This document shows positions 24,889 through 36,449 of a stretch of DNA of 64,000 nucleotides, piece by piece. A program made the position numbers and the translations under genes. Where the stretch lies: assembly GCA_946406115.1 (NCBI GenBank), contig OX291543.1:5706501-5770500 (forward strand). The letters are read 5' to 3'. The DNA is from Apoda limacodes (lineage: Eukaryota > Arthropoda > Insecta > Lepidoptera > Limacodidae). Within the stretch, counting starts at the first letter, position 1. The number at the start of each line of letters is the position of its first letter. The notes beneath the pieces were generated by a model. The model did not search any database and was not told where the DNA came from. It worked only from the letters and a program-made list of their open reading frames with translations.

Positions 24889-24980
24889 TTGCTCGGCGTA
24901 GACACGGCGTGCTGGTACGGCGGTCAGGCAGACCTGATGAAACGGCTGACCGCTGGCCGCCCGCAGGCTGAACGAGTTCC
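24889..24980 (+). other. Candidate orphan exon or retroelement leader
   Basis: After a plausible acceptor (TTTTGATTTTAG at 24888), a GC-rich stretch reads LLGVDTACWYGGQADLMKRL and then a Gly/Arg/Pro segment. A GT (CCC|GTACCT) follows at 24981. The composition resembles the GC-rich KNL1 exons rather than the surrounding AT-rich DNA. The peptide is not recognised. It may instead be the 5' part of the LINE fragment that starts about 140 bp downstream. Confidence 0.25.
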
Positions 24981-25119
24981 CGTACCTAGGGATTATTTAA
25001 TCTCCTCCCTGGAAGGCTGTCTAAGCTGTCTGTGCAGTGAATCGTCATTTTTTAGTCTAAGTAACTTTTTCAAAAAATGGGCAAAAGAACGAAAAGGAAA
25101 AGAGGTTTTACAACGGCTA

Positions 25120-25870
25120 CTCCGTATTTCTGTAATATTATGGGTATTTACGCCAACCTTATTTCAGTTAACCATCATATTGAAACTGCGCAGCCGACCA
25201 GTCTCTTTTTAACGGAGATGCAGATATCCAGCCCGGCCGAAAAATCACACCTTCACTATCTCGGCTACAAACTCGAGCACAATTTTGTGAGTCGTGTCAG
25301 TGTATGTATGTTCGTCCGGGAGGATATCTGCTGTCGCCTTTGAACAGCCTTTAAGACAGGTACCTGTCGATATTGTGGTTGCGCGTAGGTCACGGCAGTC
25401 ACACTCGTATCTATGCGTGCCTCTACAGGTCTTATAGCGGTGACACGGACGTAACTCTACTCTTTACGCACCTGAGTTTGACGACTGACAAAGTTCTAGA
25501 GCAATATCCCACTGCAAATCTAGTTATTTTGGGAGTCTTTAACGCCCACCATCGTGAGTGGCTCAGTTCTCAAACCAATAACTATCTGCACAGCCGCAGT
25601 CACTGAGAGAATCCTCGTTGGTATGGAAAGTTTTTTATTTCTAACCGGCGAGTAATAGTGCAAAAGAGAAAGCCGATCTATTGGGCAGTCTCGTTGCTTC
25701 CAACTCGAATATGAACGACGAAGTTGCTGTACCATCTACTTTACCTACCATGCCGGAAATCTCCTTAACACAACGGGAAGTCGTTGCTTCCTCTAGAAGT
25801 TCATAAGTTGAGTGGGCCAGACGGTATACCAGCAGTGGTGCTTAAAAAGTGTGCTCCTACATATATTAAT
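25120..25870 (+). mobile_element. LINE fragment (jockey/CR1-like), internally deleted
   Basis: The endonuclease part is readable in broken frames: LTEMQISSPAEKS, LGYKLEHNFV, FVREDICC, and LGVFNAHHREWL (the GDFNAHH motif with the Asp changed to Val). It then jumps to AKEKADLLGS-like and SGPDGIPAVVL-like segments from just before the RT core, so most of the endonuclease-RT linker is missing. It is the same family as 58330-59891. Confidence 0.75.
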
Positions 25871-25959
25871 ACAGACTGTTAAATTAGAAAAGGTTCCCTT
25901 TCGAACAGTGACAATTTCTCTCAGTTGCGCCCAAGAAGCTTATATATGGATGTCACTGG

Positions 25960-26380
25960 AGAGTGCACTACGAACAAATAGTTAAAGCCAATTTTTTTTA
26001 CCTTTTTGACCCGTCTGAGTGGGTTGTGGGCTACCAGCATTCCGGATGATTTCCCTTATTACTAACTACGCTACTTTAGCTGTCATCACATGATATGACA
26101 TCCGTATATAAAAGCGTTTGCGTCTTTAATGGGCAGTTAAGTGTGTTACTATTTGTAGAAGGAAAAAAATCTAAGGCTGGCAACCCTGAGAACATTTTAT
26201 AAGGCCGGCCGCATACTACGAACACTTCCGAAAGAAAAATTCTCGTACGAGCCGGACGGGCATTCTGTGCATACATTTTGCGCGGGGTGCAACATCAAAA
26301 GTTTAGGTTCAAAAGGTTAAGAGACTTGTATCCAGATCTTTTTAAATTATTGAAAAATCAAATCTTTCTTTAGTCAAAGA
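25960..26380. other. Intergenic, nothing recognised
   Basis: No supported gene. GGCCGGCC at about 26205 is a local GC-rich palindrome. Confidence 0.4.
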
Positions 26381-26400
26381 AGGAAGGAAAGAAAGACGGA

Positions 26401-26872
26401 GTTTTGGCGCGCATCTCAAAAAGGAGTGGTGTTTTTTTCTGTTTAATTTTTCTTAATTCATTTAGTGTGCTTCATTTAATATACATCATATTTTTAAGCA
26501 ATGTTTAAAAGAAACGTGTTAAGAATTGTGCAGTGAAGGGTCATGAATAGCGAATCATGAAGCAATAAGCAGGACATGACGCTCGATATGGTTAAACTTT
26601 TATATGGCGCTTCGCCAAACTTAGATATAAGCACGTGACTATATTACACATGACTTTGGAGAAATGATATGCTATAATGCGAAATCTAGTCTCCACAACA
26701 AAAAAGGAAGGTTTTTTGGCGCGAATCGTAAGAAGGAGTGGTGTTTTTTTGTGTTTATTTTTTCTGTGTATGATGTATATATTTTAGCAATGTTTTACGA
26801 AAGCGTGTTAAGAATTGTGCAGCGAAGGCTCATGAATAGTGAATTATGAAGAAATAAGCAAAACACGACGTG
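26401..26872 (+). repeat. Spaced direct repeat, about 165-190 bp units
   Basis: Two copies (26401-26590 and about 26711-26872) share TGGCGCG, AAGGAGTGGTGTTTTTTT, GTGTTAAGAATTGTGCAG and ATGAATAGYGAATYATGAAG in the same order. They diverge by substitutions and one about 30 bp indel. No protein is encoded. Confidence 0.7.
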
Positions 26873-26879
26873 CAATATC

Positions 26880-27984
26880 TGAGGAACTACACCAAATCTC
26901 CCGCCCAATCTTGGGACATGAAAACGAGGACAAGCGGTAACGCCCGCGCTACGATACTATTTAATTGACATTGACTCTAGCAAATGCATAAATGGTCTGC
27001 TAAGAACGTGCGAGCCCAGTATAATATTAAAAAAAAAAAAAAAAACAAAGGAAGGAAGGAAGAAAGGGAAGGAAAGACATTGAAATTTGGAATTTATATT
27101 TAATAATTTGTGATTCTCACTAATTCTTACATTTTATACCGAGAACATAATATATATAAATTGTGATTATACTTCGATTGCATTTAGTTTTTGTATACTT
27201 AGCGGTAAGTAGTTATTTATCATTTGTTTGAATTTTTACTAGTATTTATTTGTTTTCCTCCATTTTAAATTTAGCAATAAATAGATTGATAATTTTTGGA
27301 CCCTAGTGCCGGAACCCTTTCTAAGTCAGAGTAACTTAAAGTGATCGCAAGGGAATAAAACCAGACTAAATATTTTTACCTTTTTTTCGCGCGCCCCTTT
27401 CGGTAAACCCCAACCCTTTTGAGTGCTCCAGTTGTTCTTAAGGATGCTTGGTGTTCCGATAATTCTTACTTATTTGAAAGGATGGTAATTTTTTACGTCA
27501 TTTTTGCGTTAAAATGATTTTAATTGATGAAGATGTATCTAGTTAGGATGGAAATGGAATGCAGAAATTGGCTGCCAAAATTTTTTTGTATGCATTTTAA
27601 AATAAAATTTCTTTGTACGGATTTTTTGAAATATTTTGCTTGGTATGTATTAAACACACAGCTTAGCTTTAGAAAGAGAACTCCTAGCTAGCTGGTTCAA
27701 ACTTATATGGTAGATAAATATGATCCCTTTGACCTCAAATCTGAAATTTCAGTTCACCGAAATGAATACTTTTTGAGTTATGAATTTTCGAAAATCGTGA
27801 AAAAATGCATTTTGCTGCTGCAATGCTGCAGTCTAGAGTTTTGTTTTTAGGGACAGGAAAAATGTACCGATTCTTTAGGATATTGATAAATTGGGTAATC
27901 AAGTACTTCTTTTTTCGATTTTGATACTCTTCTACAGCAGTATTTTGTCAAAAATTAAATGTAATGCAAGTTTTTTTTCAAACG
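26880..27984. other. Intergenic AT-rich DNA with simple repeats
   Basis: It holds a poly-A run (about 27030) and (GGAA)n near 27048-27077. Nothing coding was recognised. Confidence 0.45.
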
Positions 27985-28200
27985 CCCTTGTGGTTATTTT
28001 TTTTATTTCTGCCCAGTAATCTTTGCAGGGCACCCCAACACAGCCAACCACGGCTAAGGCAGGAGTGAAGCGAAGCAAGTTAGGGCAGGAGCTTAGCCTT
28101 TGTGGTTATTTTTTTTATTTTTACCCACTAATCTTGTCAGGGCACCCCAACACAGTGTTTTAGGTTAGAAGGTTAAGGCAGGAGTGAAGCGAAGCAAGCA
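27985..28200 (+). repeat. Tandem duplication of about 100 bp
   Basis: TTGTGGTTATTTTTTTTATT, then CAGGGCACCCCAACACAG and AAGGCAGGAGTGAAGCGAAG, occur twice in the same order at about 27985 and 28097. The second unit has a short internal insertion. Confidence 0.75.
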
Positions 28201-28419
28201 ACCAATAAGCCAAAGCTGTGGAGGGGAGTGTGAGTGCCGTCGAAGGGGCTGCTAGTCCCGCAGTGCCGGAGATAAGGCGAAAGTAAAGTTTTGCAAAAAA
28301 AAAAATTATTCTAAAAATGAATGGTTCCCCCTTAGTTAGTTAGTTAGTTGGACTTATGTTTTCCGCACTTAGCCTCATAATAGGGCCATTGTACGTAGGT
28401 AACCAATACCTGCCATTGG

Positions 28420-31400
28420 TTACTCATACCATCCCAGCTCCATCCAAAAGTTAAGGAGGCATCTGATGTTATTCAGCGCCTCTCTCATGGTTTGTGGATT
28501 CTTAAGGAGTTTTGTCCGTTGGTCGCTCACTCTTTTGCAATGAAGAACCACGTGAGATGGTGTCTCCTCGGCTTCCATACAGCCCCTGCATAGAGGACTG
28601 TCAGTAACGCCGATATTGAAAAAGTGCCTGTTTAGTGGGCAGTGACCTGTTATTATGCCAACTATGTAGCGTAGGTTTTTCCTGCTGAGTTTTAACAGTT
28701 TGTGCGACAGACTTGCATCCAAGGATGTAAGAACATTCTTGGTTTGTTTGCAGTCTGTCTGTTCTGCCCACTGTTTGTTGTGTTGTTGTAAGGTTCTGTC
28801 ACGTAACCATGTTTTGAGTTGGATGAATGGTATCGGTACAATTGGTTCAGGTCCCATTATTTTAGTGCTCGATCCTCTCTTTGAAAACTCATCTGCCGCA
28901 TCATTGCCTAGAGACCAACTATGACCACGTATCCATTGAAGAGTGACCTAGTTCTTCAATTAAATTTTTTGTAGTTCACAGTGACACTCCAGGATTAGTC
29001 CACTGTTGATGCGGTTGTTGTTGAGAGCTTGTAGCACAGCGGCACTGTCAGAGATGATGCGTATCGACGCATTGCTTATGCCTTTAGACAGGACCGCTGT
29101 TTCAGCTCGGGTAATCCCAACACATTCTGCTTGGACGATGGTGTTGAGTGCACCCAAGCTCGTTGACATGTTGATGTTCAGGTCATGGGAGAATACTCCT
29201 GCGCCCGTTCCTGATTCCGTTTTGGAGCCATCGGTGTAGATCCTGACTTCATGGATGCCGGAGCTATCCTTTTCTTCCTCATGAAGCTGGATACGGTATT
29301 TTTTGTCAAAGACAAAGGTTTTTGGGATGATGTCACATGTCGCCTCTATCATTGGAAGCTCGTTTCCCACCGCCTCCTTGAGCCGTGCATGAGTGATTCT
29401 GCCGTCCCGTTTCCAGAGCCCTACTTTCTCAAGTCGTATGGCTGCAGCGGCAGCTTCTTGTTGTATAACAAGATGAAGGGGTCTGAGGTTGAGGATGACT
29501 TCTAATGCTGTCGTGGGAGTCGTTTTCATACTGCCTGTGGTTGCTAGGCAGGCAAGACGCTGCAGGCTTTGTAGTTTGTTTTTTACTGTGCTTAACTGAG
29601 TTCGGGGCCACCAAACTACTGCACCATATGTTATCTTGGGTCGTATTATGGCTGTATAAAGCCATAGGGTTATGGATGGCTTAAGGCCCCATTTCTTGCC
29701 TATTATTCTTCTGCATTGTCAGAAGGTTGTACATGCCCTGGTTATTTTTGTGCTTATATGCTTACTCCAATTTAGTTTGTTGTCTAAAATTACCCCAAGG
29801 TATTTGACTTCACTTGAAAGGGTAAGCTCAATGTCAAATAGTTTTGGCATGGTAGCTATTTGAATTTTCCTTTTATTTGTAAAAAGGACTAATTCTGTTT
29901 TGTTTGGGTTTACCGTCAGTTCATAGTGGTGACACCACTCTTCCAAGATTCTGAGGGCTAGTTGCATGCGAGTGCAGATAATATTTTCTGAGTTGCCTTT
30001 GATCAGAATGGTAATGTCGTCCGCGTAACCTACCGTGCAGTAGCATCTATCGTTAAGACGTTTCAGCAGATCGTCCACCACAATGTTCCACAGTAAAGGA
30101 GAGAGTACTCCTCCTTGTGGGCAGCCTTTGGCTACAATGCCTCTCGTGGTGGTGTTAACTGTAAATTGCACTGCTCTTAGCTTCAGGAGTTGATCAATCC
30201 ACCCACTGATGGTTTGTTCGACTCCAAATCTACTAAGAGAGCGGCTGATGCTGTTGAATTTCGTTTTGTCAAACGCTCCTTCGATGTCTATGAAAGCGCC
30301 TAGTGTCATTAGCTTATCAGAGAAGGCTGCTTCTATAGTTCCTACGACAGCGTGTAAGGCTGATTCTGTCGATCTACCCTTTCTGTAAGCATGTTGTTGG
30401 CGGTGCATTGGCATGCGCGTTAGTGCACCCTCCCTTAGATATCTATCTGTTAGCCTCTCTAGAGTCTTCAGCATGAAGGAGGTCAGACTAATTGGCCTGT
30501 AAGATTTCGCTTGTGTGTAGTCAGATTTACCCGGTTTTGGTAAAAATATGACCTTGACTTCTCTCCACTGGCGAGGTATATAGTTGTGAGCTATGGAAGC
30601 TCTAAATATATCAACAAGATGTGACACAAGTGTTGTTTGTCCCCATTTCAAGAGTGCTGGAAATATGTTGTCCAGGCCAGCAGATTTGAAGGGTTGGAAG
30701 CTTTCGATTGCCCACACAACTCGGTCTGCAGTGACTATGGATTTGGCTATATTCCAGTCTGTAGGGGTTGGTTCTCTGTGTTCCACATTTTCCCAGTTAG
30801 GGTTGTCAGTGACTACACATCCTGGAAAGTGTGTTTCGATAAGCACCTCGCTTATCTCGCTATCGGAGGTCGCATATGTACCATCCTGTTTTTTTATTGA
30901 GCCCAGAGTTCTGTTATTATCTTGTGATAAATTTTTTTTCACTCTAGCTGCTTCATTGGTGGAATTGATGTTGTCGCAGAACCGCCGCCAGGATTCACCT
31001 TTGCGATATCTTATGCGTTTCTTGTAGTGATACTGGGCTTGTTTATATCGTTCCCAGTCTATTTCAGTTCTTGTGTTTTTGGCTCGATTAAAGAGTCTTT
31101 TCAGATTAAGTTTGAGTCTCTCTAGTTCTGGCCGTTTGTAGGGGTGCAAGCTTGCTGGTAGCTGTGTTGGATGCACGTGGTTAGTGTGTTTATATTATGT
31201 TCTATGTTGTCAGTGCTGTTGGTCATGTCTTTAAAGGTGATTGTGTCTACCTCATATTGAAGAAGGGTCGTGTACCTTGCAACGTCCGTCTTACGTGGGT
31301 TACGTTTTGGTTGCTCGTCCTTCTCATGCACTTGTATGGTATAGCAGATTCTCCTGTGGTCTGCAAAGGATGGTTCAGCGGAGACGTGCCAGTTTGACAC

Positions 31401-32023
31401 AAGATCCGTTGCCCCATCGGATGCGAGAGTTACATCTACTATGGTCTGATATCTGGAATTAACAAAAGTGGGCTCCGAGCCGTTGTTAATTATAGAGAGG
31501 TTAGTTGAGAATATATACTCTGTTAGAGACTCACCTCGTTGGTTCGGTGTTGGGCTCCCCCATAGAGGGTGGTGGGCATTTGAGTCAGCTGATATTATAA
31601 TGTCCCAGCCATGATGATCGCAGTGTTGCACTAGTTCAGTCAGCTCCTTTGACGGTATCACCTCATTATGTAGACTGAGGCTAGCACTAGCGTTTGTTTG
31701 TCTGTTCCTGTGTCAAGCCTTACAGCTGTAAGGTCTCTGGAACAGAAATTGGTTAGTAGCAGGGCTGGTATTGATCTGGGTATGTATATGCATGTTCTCG
31801 GTTGTTTAGCCGAGATTTTGTGTAGTAACTTACCCCCGATGTTGTTAAGACCGCATATGTTATTTCCTCTAATCCACGGCTCCTGGATTATGCCTATGGT
31901 CTTCTTGTCAACTTCCAGCAGTCTGCGCAGGGTAGCCGCTGCAATTTGCTTGTGCTGGAGGTTAGTTTGGATCACGCTAATCTGATAGGGACCCGAGAAT
32001 TTTACTGTCCAACGACTCCCCAT
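28420..32023 (-). pseudogene. Retrotransposon ORF2: endonuclease, RT, RNase H (frameshifted)
   Basis: Five consecutive minus-strand frames make up one protein: 31658-32023 (IQTNLQHKQ, IIQEPW), 31122-31661 (SADSNAHHPLWGS, PSFADHRRI; endonuclease), 29719-31176 (reverse transcriptase with AFIDIEGAFD, GCPQGGVLSPLLWN and YADD), 28960-29529 (RNase H, IYTDGSKTESGTGAG and ISDSAAVL) and 28420-28857 (CRGCMEAEETPSHVVLHC). Catalytic residues look intact in each segment; only frame breaks separate them, so inactivation is fairly recent. Confidence 0.85.
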
Positions 32024-33591
32024 CAGACGACGTGTGGTCGTAGGCGCCTATGTTCGGTTTGGGAGCTGCGTGTGTGTCCATAGGTGCGTGTTCTGTGGAG
32101 GCTAAGGCTGAGGTAGTTGGGTTGCTAGGTGGTAGTGTGCCAGTAGCCTTAGCCTCGTTTGTGTTGGGTTCATCTGGGGATTCTGTGTCCGCCGAATTAC
32201 CTCCACCTCCAACAGTGCTGAATCTGATGTACACACTGCCGGAGATGAAAGCGACTCGTCTATCCCTTCCCAGAATCTTCGCCACCTCGGATTCTGGATT
32301 GCCCAGGGTCAGGAAGATACCCTTCTCCTGCATGGTTGCGCCGTACAATTGCCATGATTTTACGTTGTACCATGGGTTCTGCGCGGTCAGCAGGCGATGG
32401 GTCCTCGTTAGGTCGACACCAATTGACTTCGGAAGCCACAGCGATGCGCGGACTCGCTTCGCTATATCTGACTGTCGGATGACGGTCAGTTTGCTGTCCG
32501 AGATTGGTGACTGTAGGGTGGCTACAGTGTTTTTGAGCCAAGTTAGCGACTCATCATTCTCACACCACATTTTTAGTACGCCTTCTGCTATGATAGGTTT
32601 CCCTCTAAATGCGGGTGCATATGGTGGCTCGTTGTCTGTCGGTGAAGCAAGCGCTGCTTCAATAATCCTCTTTTCGATGGAGAGTTCGAGCTGCTGTGCT
32701 TGCTCCACCGTCAGGTCAGTGGCAGGCGTGGCAGCAATAGCTATGAGCAGGTGCGTTTTACTCGCATCGGCATAGCTAGTTGCCGTCTTCCTTGGTGTCA
32801 GATCCAGCTTAGCGCTTTTCGGCCCGTCCCTTGGCGACAAGGTTTCATCGGGGCGCTCCCTCTTCGCCTTTGCAGGCGGTGCGGGGTGTCCCAATTCCTC
32901 AGGTCGAATCGCTGAATAGCGTGATCTGCGCTTGTTAGGTCCGCGTTTCCGTTTTTTCTTTGGACTTGTTGTGGTCGCGATTGGTTGGATTGACCTTGAG
33001 GTGTCCCTAGCTCGCTCCAGGAGTCCGCTTTGAGGAGCCTCGGACGTCGCCCCTCCCAGTGCTCCGCACTGTCCAGTCGTGCTTGCGTTAACCGTCATCA
33101 TAGGCCCGCCCGCTGACTGTGTGGTTCCCGCACGCCCGTTGTGGCTGCGTTCCTCACTGAGCGCGTCGCAACTGGTCGAGGGCTTCGGCCAAGTCAACCT
33201 CGTAGCGGCATCGGTCAGAGCTGGGTCCTCTTGTCGGGTCTCCCCTTCAGTCGCGTTGGTTTGCTGTGCACTCTGGTCAGCGTTGGTCTTAGAAGGCTCG
33301 CTGTTTCCCGGTTGCACAGTGTTGTTTTTTGAGCGCCGTCCCCGGTGATGGCGGCGCCCGTTGCGTTTTCTCCCTCCAGGGGCTGCTGGCTTGGCGGAGT
33401 TGACGGTGGCATTTCTGCGTTCATCTGCTCGACGCGGTGCAAGCTGCCAGGAGGCGTTAGAAGTTATTTCTGCGCTGGGCATAGCGTTAGCTAGCTCGCG
33501 CAGGTTTATTGAGTGGGTTTGTGAAGTTTTGCTCCCCCCCAGAATACGTGGAGCAGCCTGAGCCCCCGAGCCTGAGCTCAAAGGTTCAGGA

Positions 33592-33684
<93 letters not shown>

Positions 33685-33746
33685 AGTGTGTGTGTGTGTG
33701 TGTAGGACTGCATTTCCAAGTATGCCCGCTTTACAAGTGCGTACAC
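31977..33746 (-). CDS. Retrotransposon ORF1 protein (DUF4780-like)
   Basis: This is an open frame of up to 589 codons. The first about 40 codons are a translated (CA)n microsatellite giving poly-Thr-His, so the authentic start may be the Met at 33482 (MPSAEITSNASW), giving about 501 residues. A basic Pro/Ser/Thr-rich middle contains KKKRKRGPNKRR, a likely nuclear-localisation or RNA-binding stretch. The C-terminal domain (SLWLPKSIG, LLTAQNP, VKSWQLY, then a final strand VYIRF) resembles the DUF4780 ORF1 domain of arthropod LINEs. ORF2 overlaps its end by about 47 bases in another frame. Confidence 0.75.
33594..33703 (+). repeat. (TG)n microsatellite, about 110 bp
   Basis: Almost pure TG dinucleotides with one CA interruption at about 33684. 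It lies at the 5' end of the minus-strand LINE and reads as (CA)n in that element's sense. Confidence 0.97.
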
Positions 33747-33934
33747 CTCTGCACGGGGTTGGGTTCCCCCTTAAGGTGTGGGAAGGGCAAAGGGTCGAAC
33801 GCGGGCGATGCTACGCGTGAGTGATGCCTCTGGTGTTACAAGCGTCCATAGGCTACGGTGACCGCTTACCATCTGGCGGACCGTATACTTATTTGCCACC
33901 TTGGTGGTATTAAAAAAAAAAAAAAAAAAAAAAA
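33710..33934 (+). mobile_element. 3' end of a plus-strand LINE with poly(A)
   Basis: The sequence GTGATGCCTCTGGTGTTACA, then ATAGGCTACGGTGACCGCTT, then a 24 bp poly-A run matches the 3' UTR of the LINE at 58330-59891 and of the copy ending near 35935. Only the terminal about 225 bp is present, head to head with the minus-strand LINE. Confidence 0.75.
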
Positions 33935-34885
33935 GTAAGAGGGGGAAGTCCCCAAACCCCTGTTTTACATTTTAACAAACCACTAAGGGAATAGATATAA
34001 AAAATGGATTAGTGAGGTAGGAATCTTTAAAGGTTTATATCTCCGAAACTATGAATTTCCGTGAGGGGGGACTGGTAGGGGTAAAACCCCTTCCCTCCCC
34101 CTCCCCCTCTCAACCCCCTTCGCGGGAGGTCTTACTCTAAAGTCCTTCCAAACACAGCCCTTTTGTGGGCTGCCCTTAACCTAACCTAGCACTAGTTTTT
34201 TTAAGTATAAACTTTTTTTTATTAAATTATTGTTTAAAACTTCTTTTCTTCTTTGTACTCCATTTGTGTATCAGAGGGTGATACTACATCAATTTTTTTT
34301 CTTTAACCTAAAAATAATGGTGCATATAAGTAAATATTTGCCGAAATCCTATTCAAACCCAAGATCTGTTTTCGTTTGGTTAAGGAATGGAACTTAAATG
34401 GTTGAATTAAGGTTAGGTATGTACTTAATATCAATAAAAAAGGTGAATATTTACTGATTGGGCATAAGCTATTTTAGCATAAAAAAAGTCTTAAATGGTA
34501 AAGAAGCATCCCCTAACACTTGAAATGTGACTTGTAAAGTAAACCTTAAAGTTTTCTTCAGAGGTAAAATACTGCTTTGCTCTGTTGAGTACATTTTTGG
34601 ATGCCAGCTTCACCCTGTCGTCCAAATGATCCTGGAACTGAACATCACGCAAGGATCCGAACGCTCTTGGAAATGGTAAATGGGTGTATTCTGGAATGGT
34701 GGGACTTCAGTGTGACTTTAGTAATATATTTAAAAACTATTATATCTACTGTGTAAATACAACCTTAATTGGTCAAGTTGTTCAGAAGTTACACCATAAA
34801 CAGACACGCCAATCAACATTATGTATAAAGATATGAGCCTAAGTATATATTACATATCATAAGTATGTATACAATATAATATTGC
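33935..34885. other. Intergenic, no gene recognised
   Basis: A C-rich part (34060-34140) with CCCCTTCCCTCCCCCTCCCC is followed by AT-rich sequence. TTAACCTAACCTAGCAC at about 34175 may be repeat debris. Confidence 0.4.
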
Positions 34886-34889
34886 TACT

Positions 34890-35935
34890 GCATTACAAGT
34901 CGCAAGTTCGGCCCCATATGAAGTACTACTGCAATCTCTAGATGGGTGCAACCAGATACTAGCTTGGCCCCTTTTGACTTGGTTCAACTATGGGCCGTGA
35001 TAATTGTTTATGATCCCAAACTCACAAGCTGTATCAAATTCTTAAGGCTACGCCGTTTTTTTGCAAATTTTGTGGCTAAACTATAGCATCTAAAGGACTG
35101 AAAAAAATATATGTTATAAAACTGGCTTTTGTCTAGTGCATTACCTTACTTGATGATTTTCATTTATTGTATTTAATGCAATAAAAAATCTGGAAGTGTC
35201 CATTGTTTCAACACTTGTGCAAATTTCTAAAGCGTGTTTTGCATTTGTTTGTAATGAAAGTTGGTTAAATAATTAGAATAGCTTGTTATCTAGTGCATTG
35301 ACTCTAAGTTGTAGCAAAAAGTCAATAAATGTGACTACAAAACGGTAATAACGTTAATTTCCATACAAAAAAATTAAAAGTTTCAAGGAGTCATTACGGT
35401 ATAAATTACTTAAAGTATATAACATATATATCTCATAGTAATGTATATGACATTATCTAATGATTTATTGTGCATTAACATACACAACGTTAGAATTACA
35501 GAAATTAGCTTTCTGGCCTATATCACCCTCTTAAGTCAGAGGAGAGACTGCCTTCATGAGTGTGTTCTACATCTAGTATAATGGGACGTGTTCTGAGGTA
35601 TTGCTTAAAATGACGCCTACGGCTACTTCCTATCATCACACCGCTCGCCATCGGCAGGGAATTCATCCTTAAAGTACATCTTAGCACCTAAATGGTCAAT
35701 AACAGTGCGGTCTAAGAGGAATTTTCTCCCACAACGCGTAGGATGTAGAATACGCTTTCTGCCAAGGTTTTCTTTAAACACTTCAGTATGGGGTTCCTCA
35801 AGAAAGAAGTTAGATTTTTGAAGGGTCTGCAACATGCGAGTGATGCCCTAGGTGTTACAAGCATCCATAGGCTGCAATGACCACTTACCATCAGGCAGAC
35901 TGCCAGCTTGTTTGCCCCCGTAGGGTTATACAAAA
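34890..35935 (+). mobile_element. Decayed LINE 3' fragment, interrupted
   Basis: The segment YKSQVRPHMEY-like is readable at 34895-35040. The family resumes at 35535 (AGGAGAGACTGCC) and runs to the 3' UTR (GTGATGCCCTAGGTGTTACA, ACCACTTACCATCAGGCAGA). It is full of substitutions. The split is caused by the 35046-35530 insertion. Confidence 0.75.
35046..35530. mobile_element. TTAA-flanked insertion within a LINE
   Basis: The LINE sequence CTTAAG occurs on both sides (35041-35046 and 35530-35535), consistent with a 4 bp TTAA target duplication as made by piggyBac- or Kolobok-type elements. The 485 bp insert is non-coding and its ends show no clear inverted repeat, so the superfamily is open. 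Confidence 0.5.
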
Positions 35936-36440
35936 AAAGTATTTACATATTGTATGTAACAAAAATATTGATGTTTTATTGAATTTGAATTATATGTTAC
36001 AAAAAGTGACTCACAAAAAGCTGATGTGCTAAATTTTTTTTTATTTTAGTGAACACTAAAATAAAAAAAGTTCAATTCAATTCCAAAAAAAAAGGCGCCA
36101 ATTTTAGGCAAGGTATAGCTATTGCTATAGTATACAATTTCACCCTTTACCATTAATGTTTTGATCATTTCACATCTTAATACATTTACAGGTGTTGGTG
36201 CAACATTGAAATATTTCTAAGCTAAGGATCTGGGCTGTCAGGATAGAAAAACATATAGTAATGACAATTTTTTGACAAAATACATGATCTCGGCATAGAT
36301 TGTCAGCTTTCATATTAACAAACAAACAAAAGATATGGAGAAACTACCAATGCATAATCTCATATGTGGTTTTACACAAACTCAAAAAGATTTATGACTT
36401 TACGAGTTACTGCAAAATAGAGATGATGACAGAAAAATGC
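35936..36440. other. Intergenic, nothing recognised
   Basis: AT-rich with only short chance frames. Confidence 0.4.
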
Positions 36441-36449
36441 TATGCTAAT

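Larger units (their letters stand above)
28332..33746 (-). mobile_element. Near-full-length non-LTR retrotransposon with RNase H (LOA/I-like)
   Basis: The 5' end is near 33700 and the 3' end near 28332, where a (CTAA)n tail (TTAG on the plus strand, 28332-28349) closes the element. The order ORF1, endonuclease, reverse transcriptase, RNase H, C-terminal CCHC-like motif on one strand is diagnostic of I/R1/LOA-group LINEs. LOA-like is a tentative clade call from the IQEPW-type endonuclease and the DUF4780-like ORF1. Confidence 0.85.

Noticed and set aside
32050..32775. 241-codon plus-strand frame
   Set aside because: Antisense to retrotransposon ORF1; no recognisable protein.
33509..33824. Plus-strand frames of poly-Val-Cys or poly-Cys-Val
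   Set aside because: They are translations of the (TG)n microsatellite, not genes.
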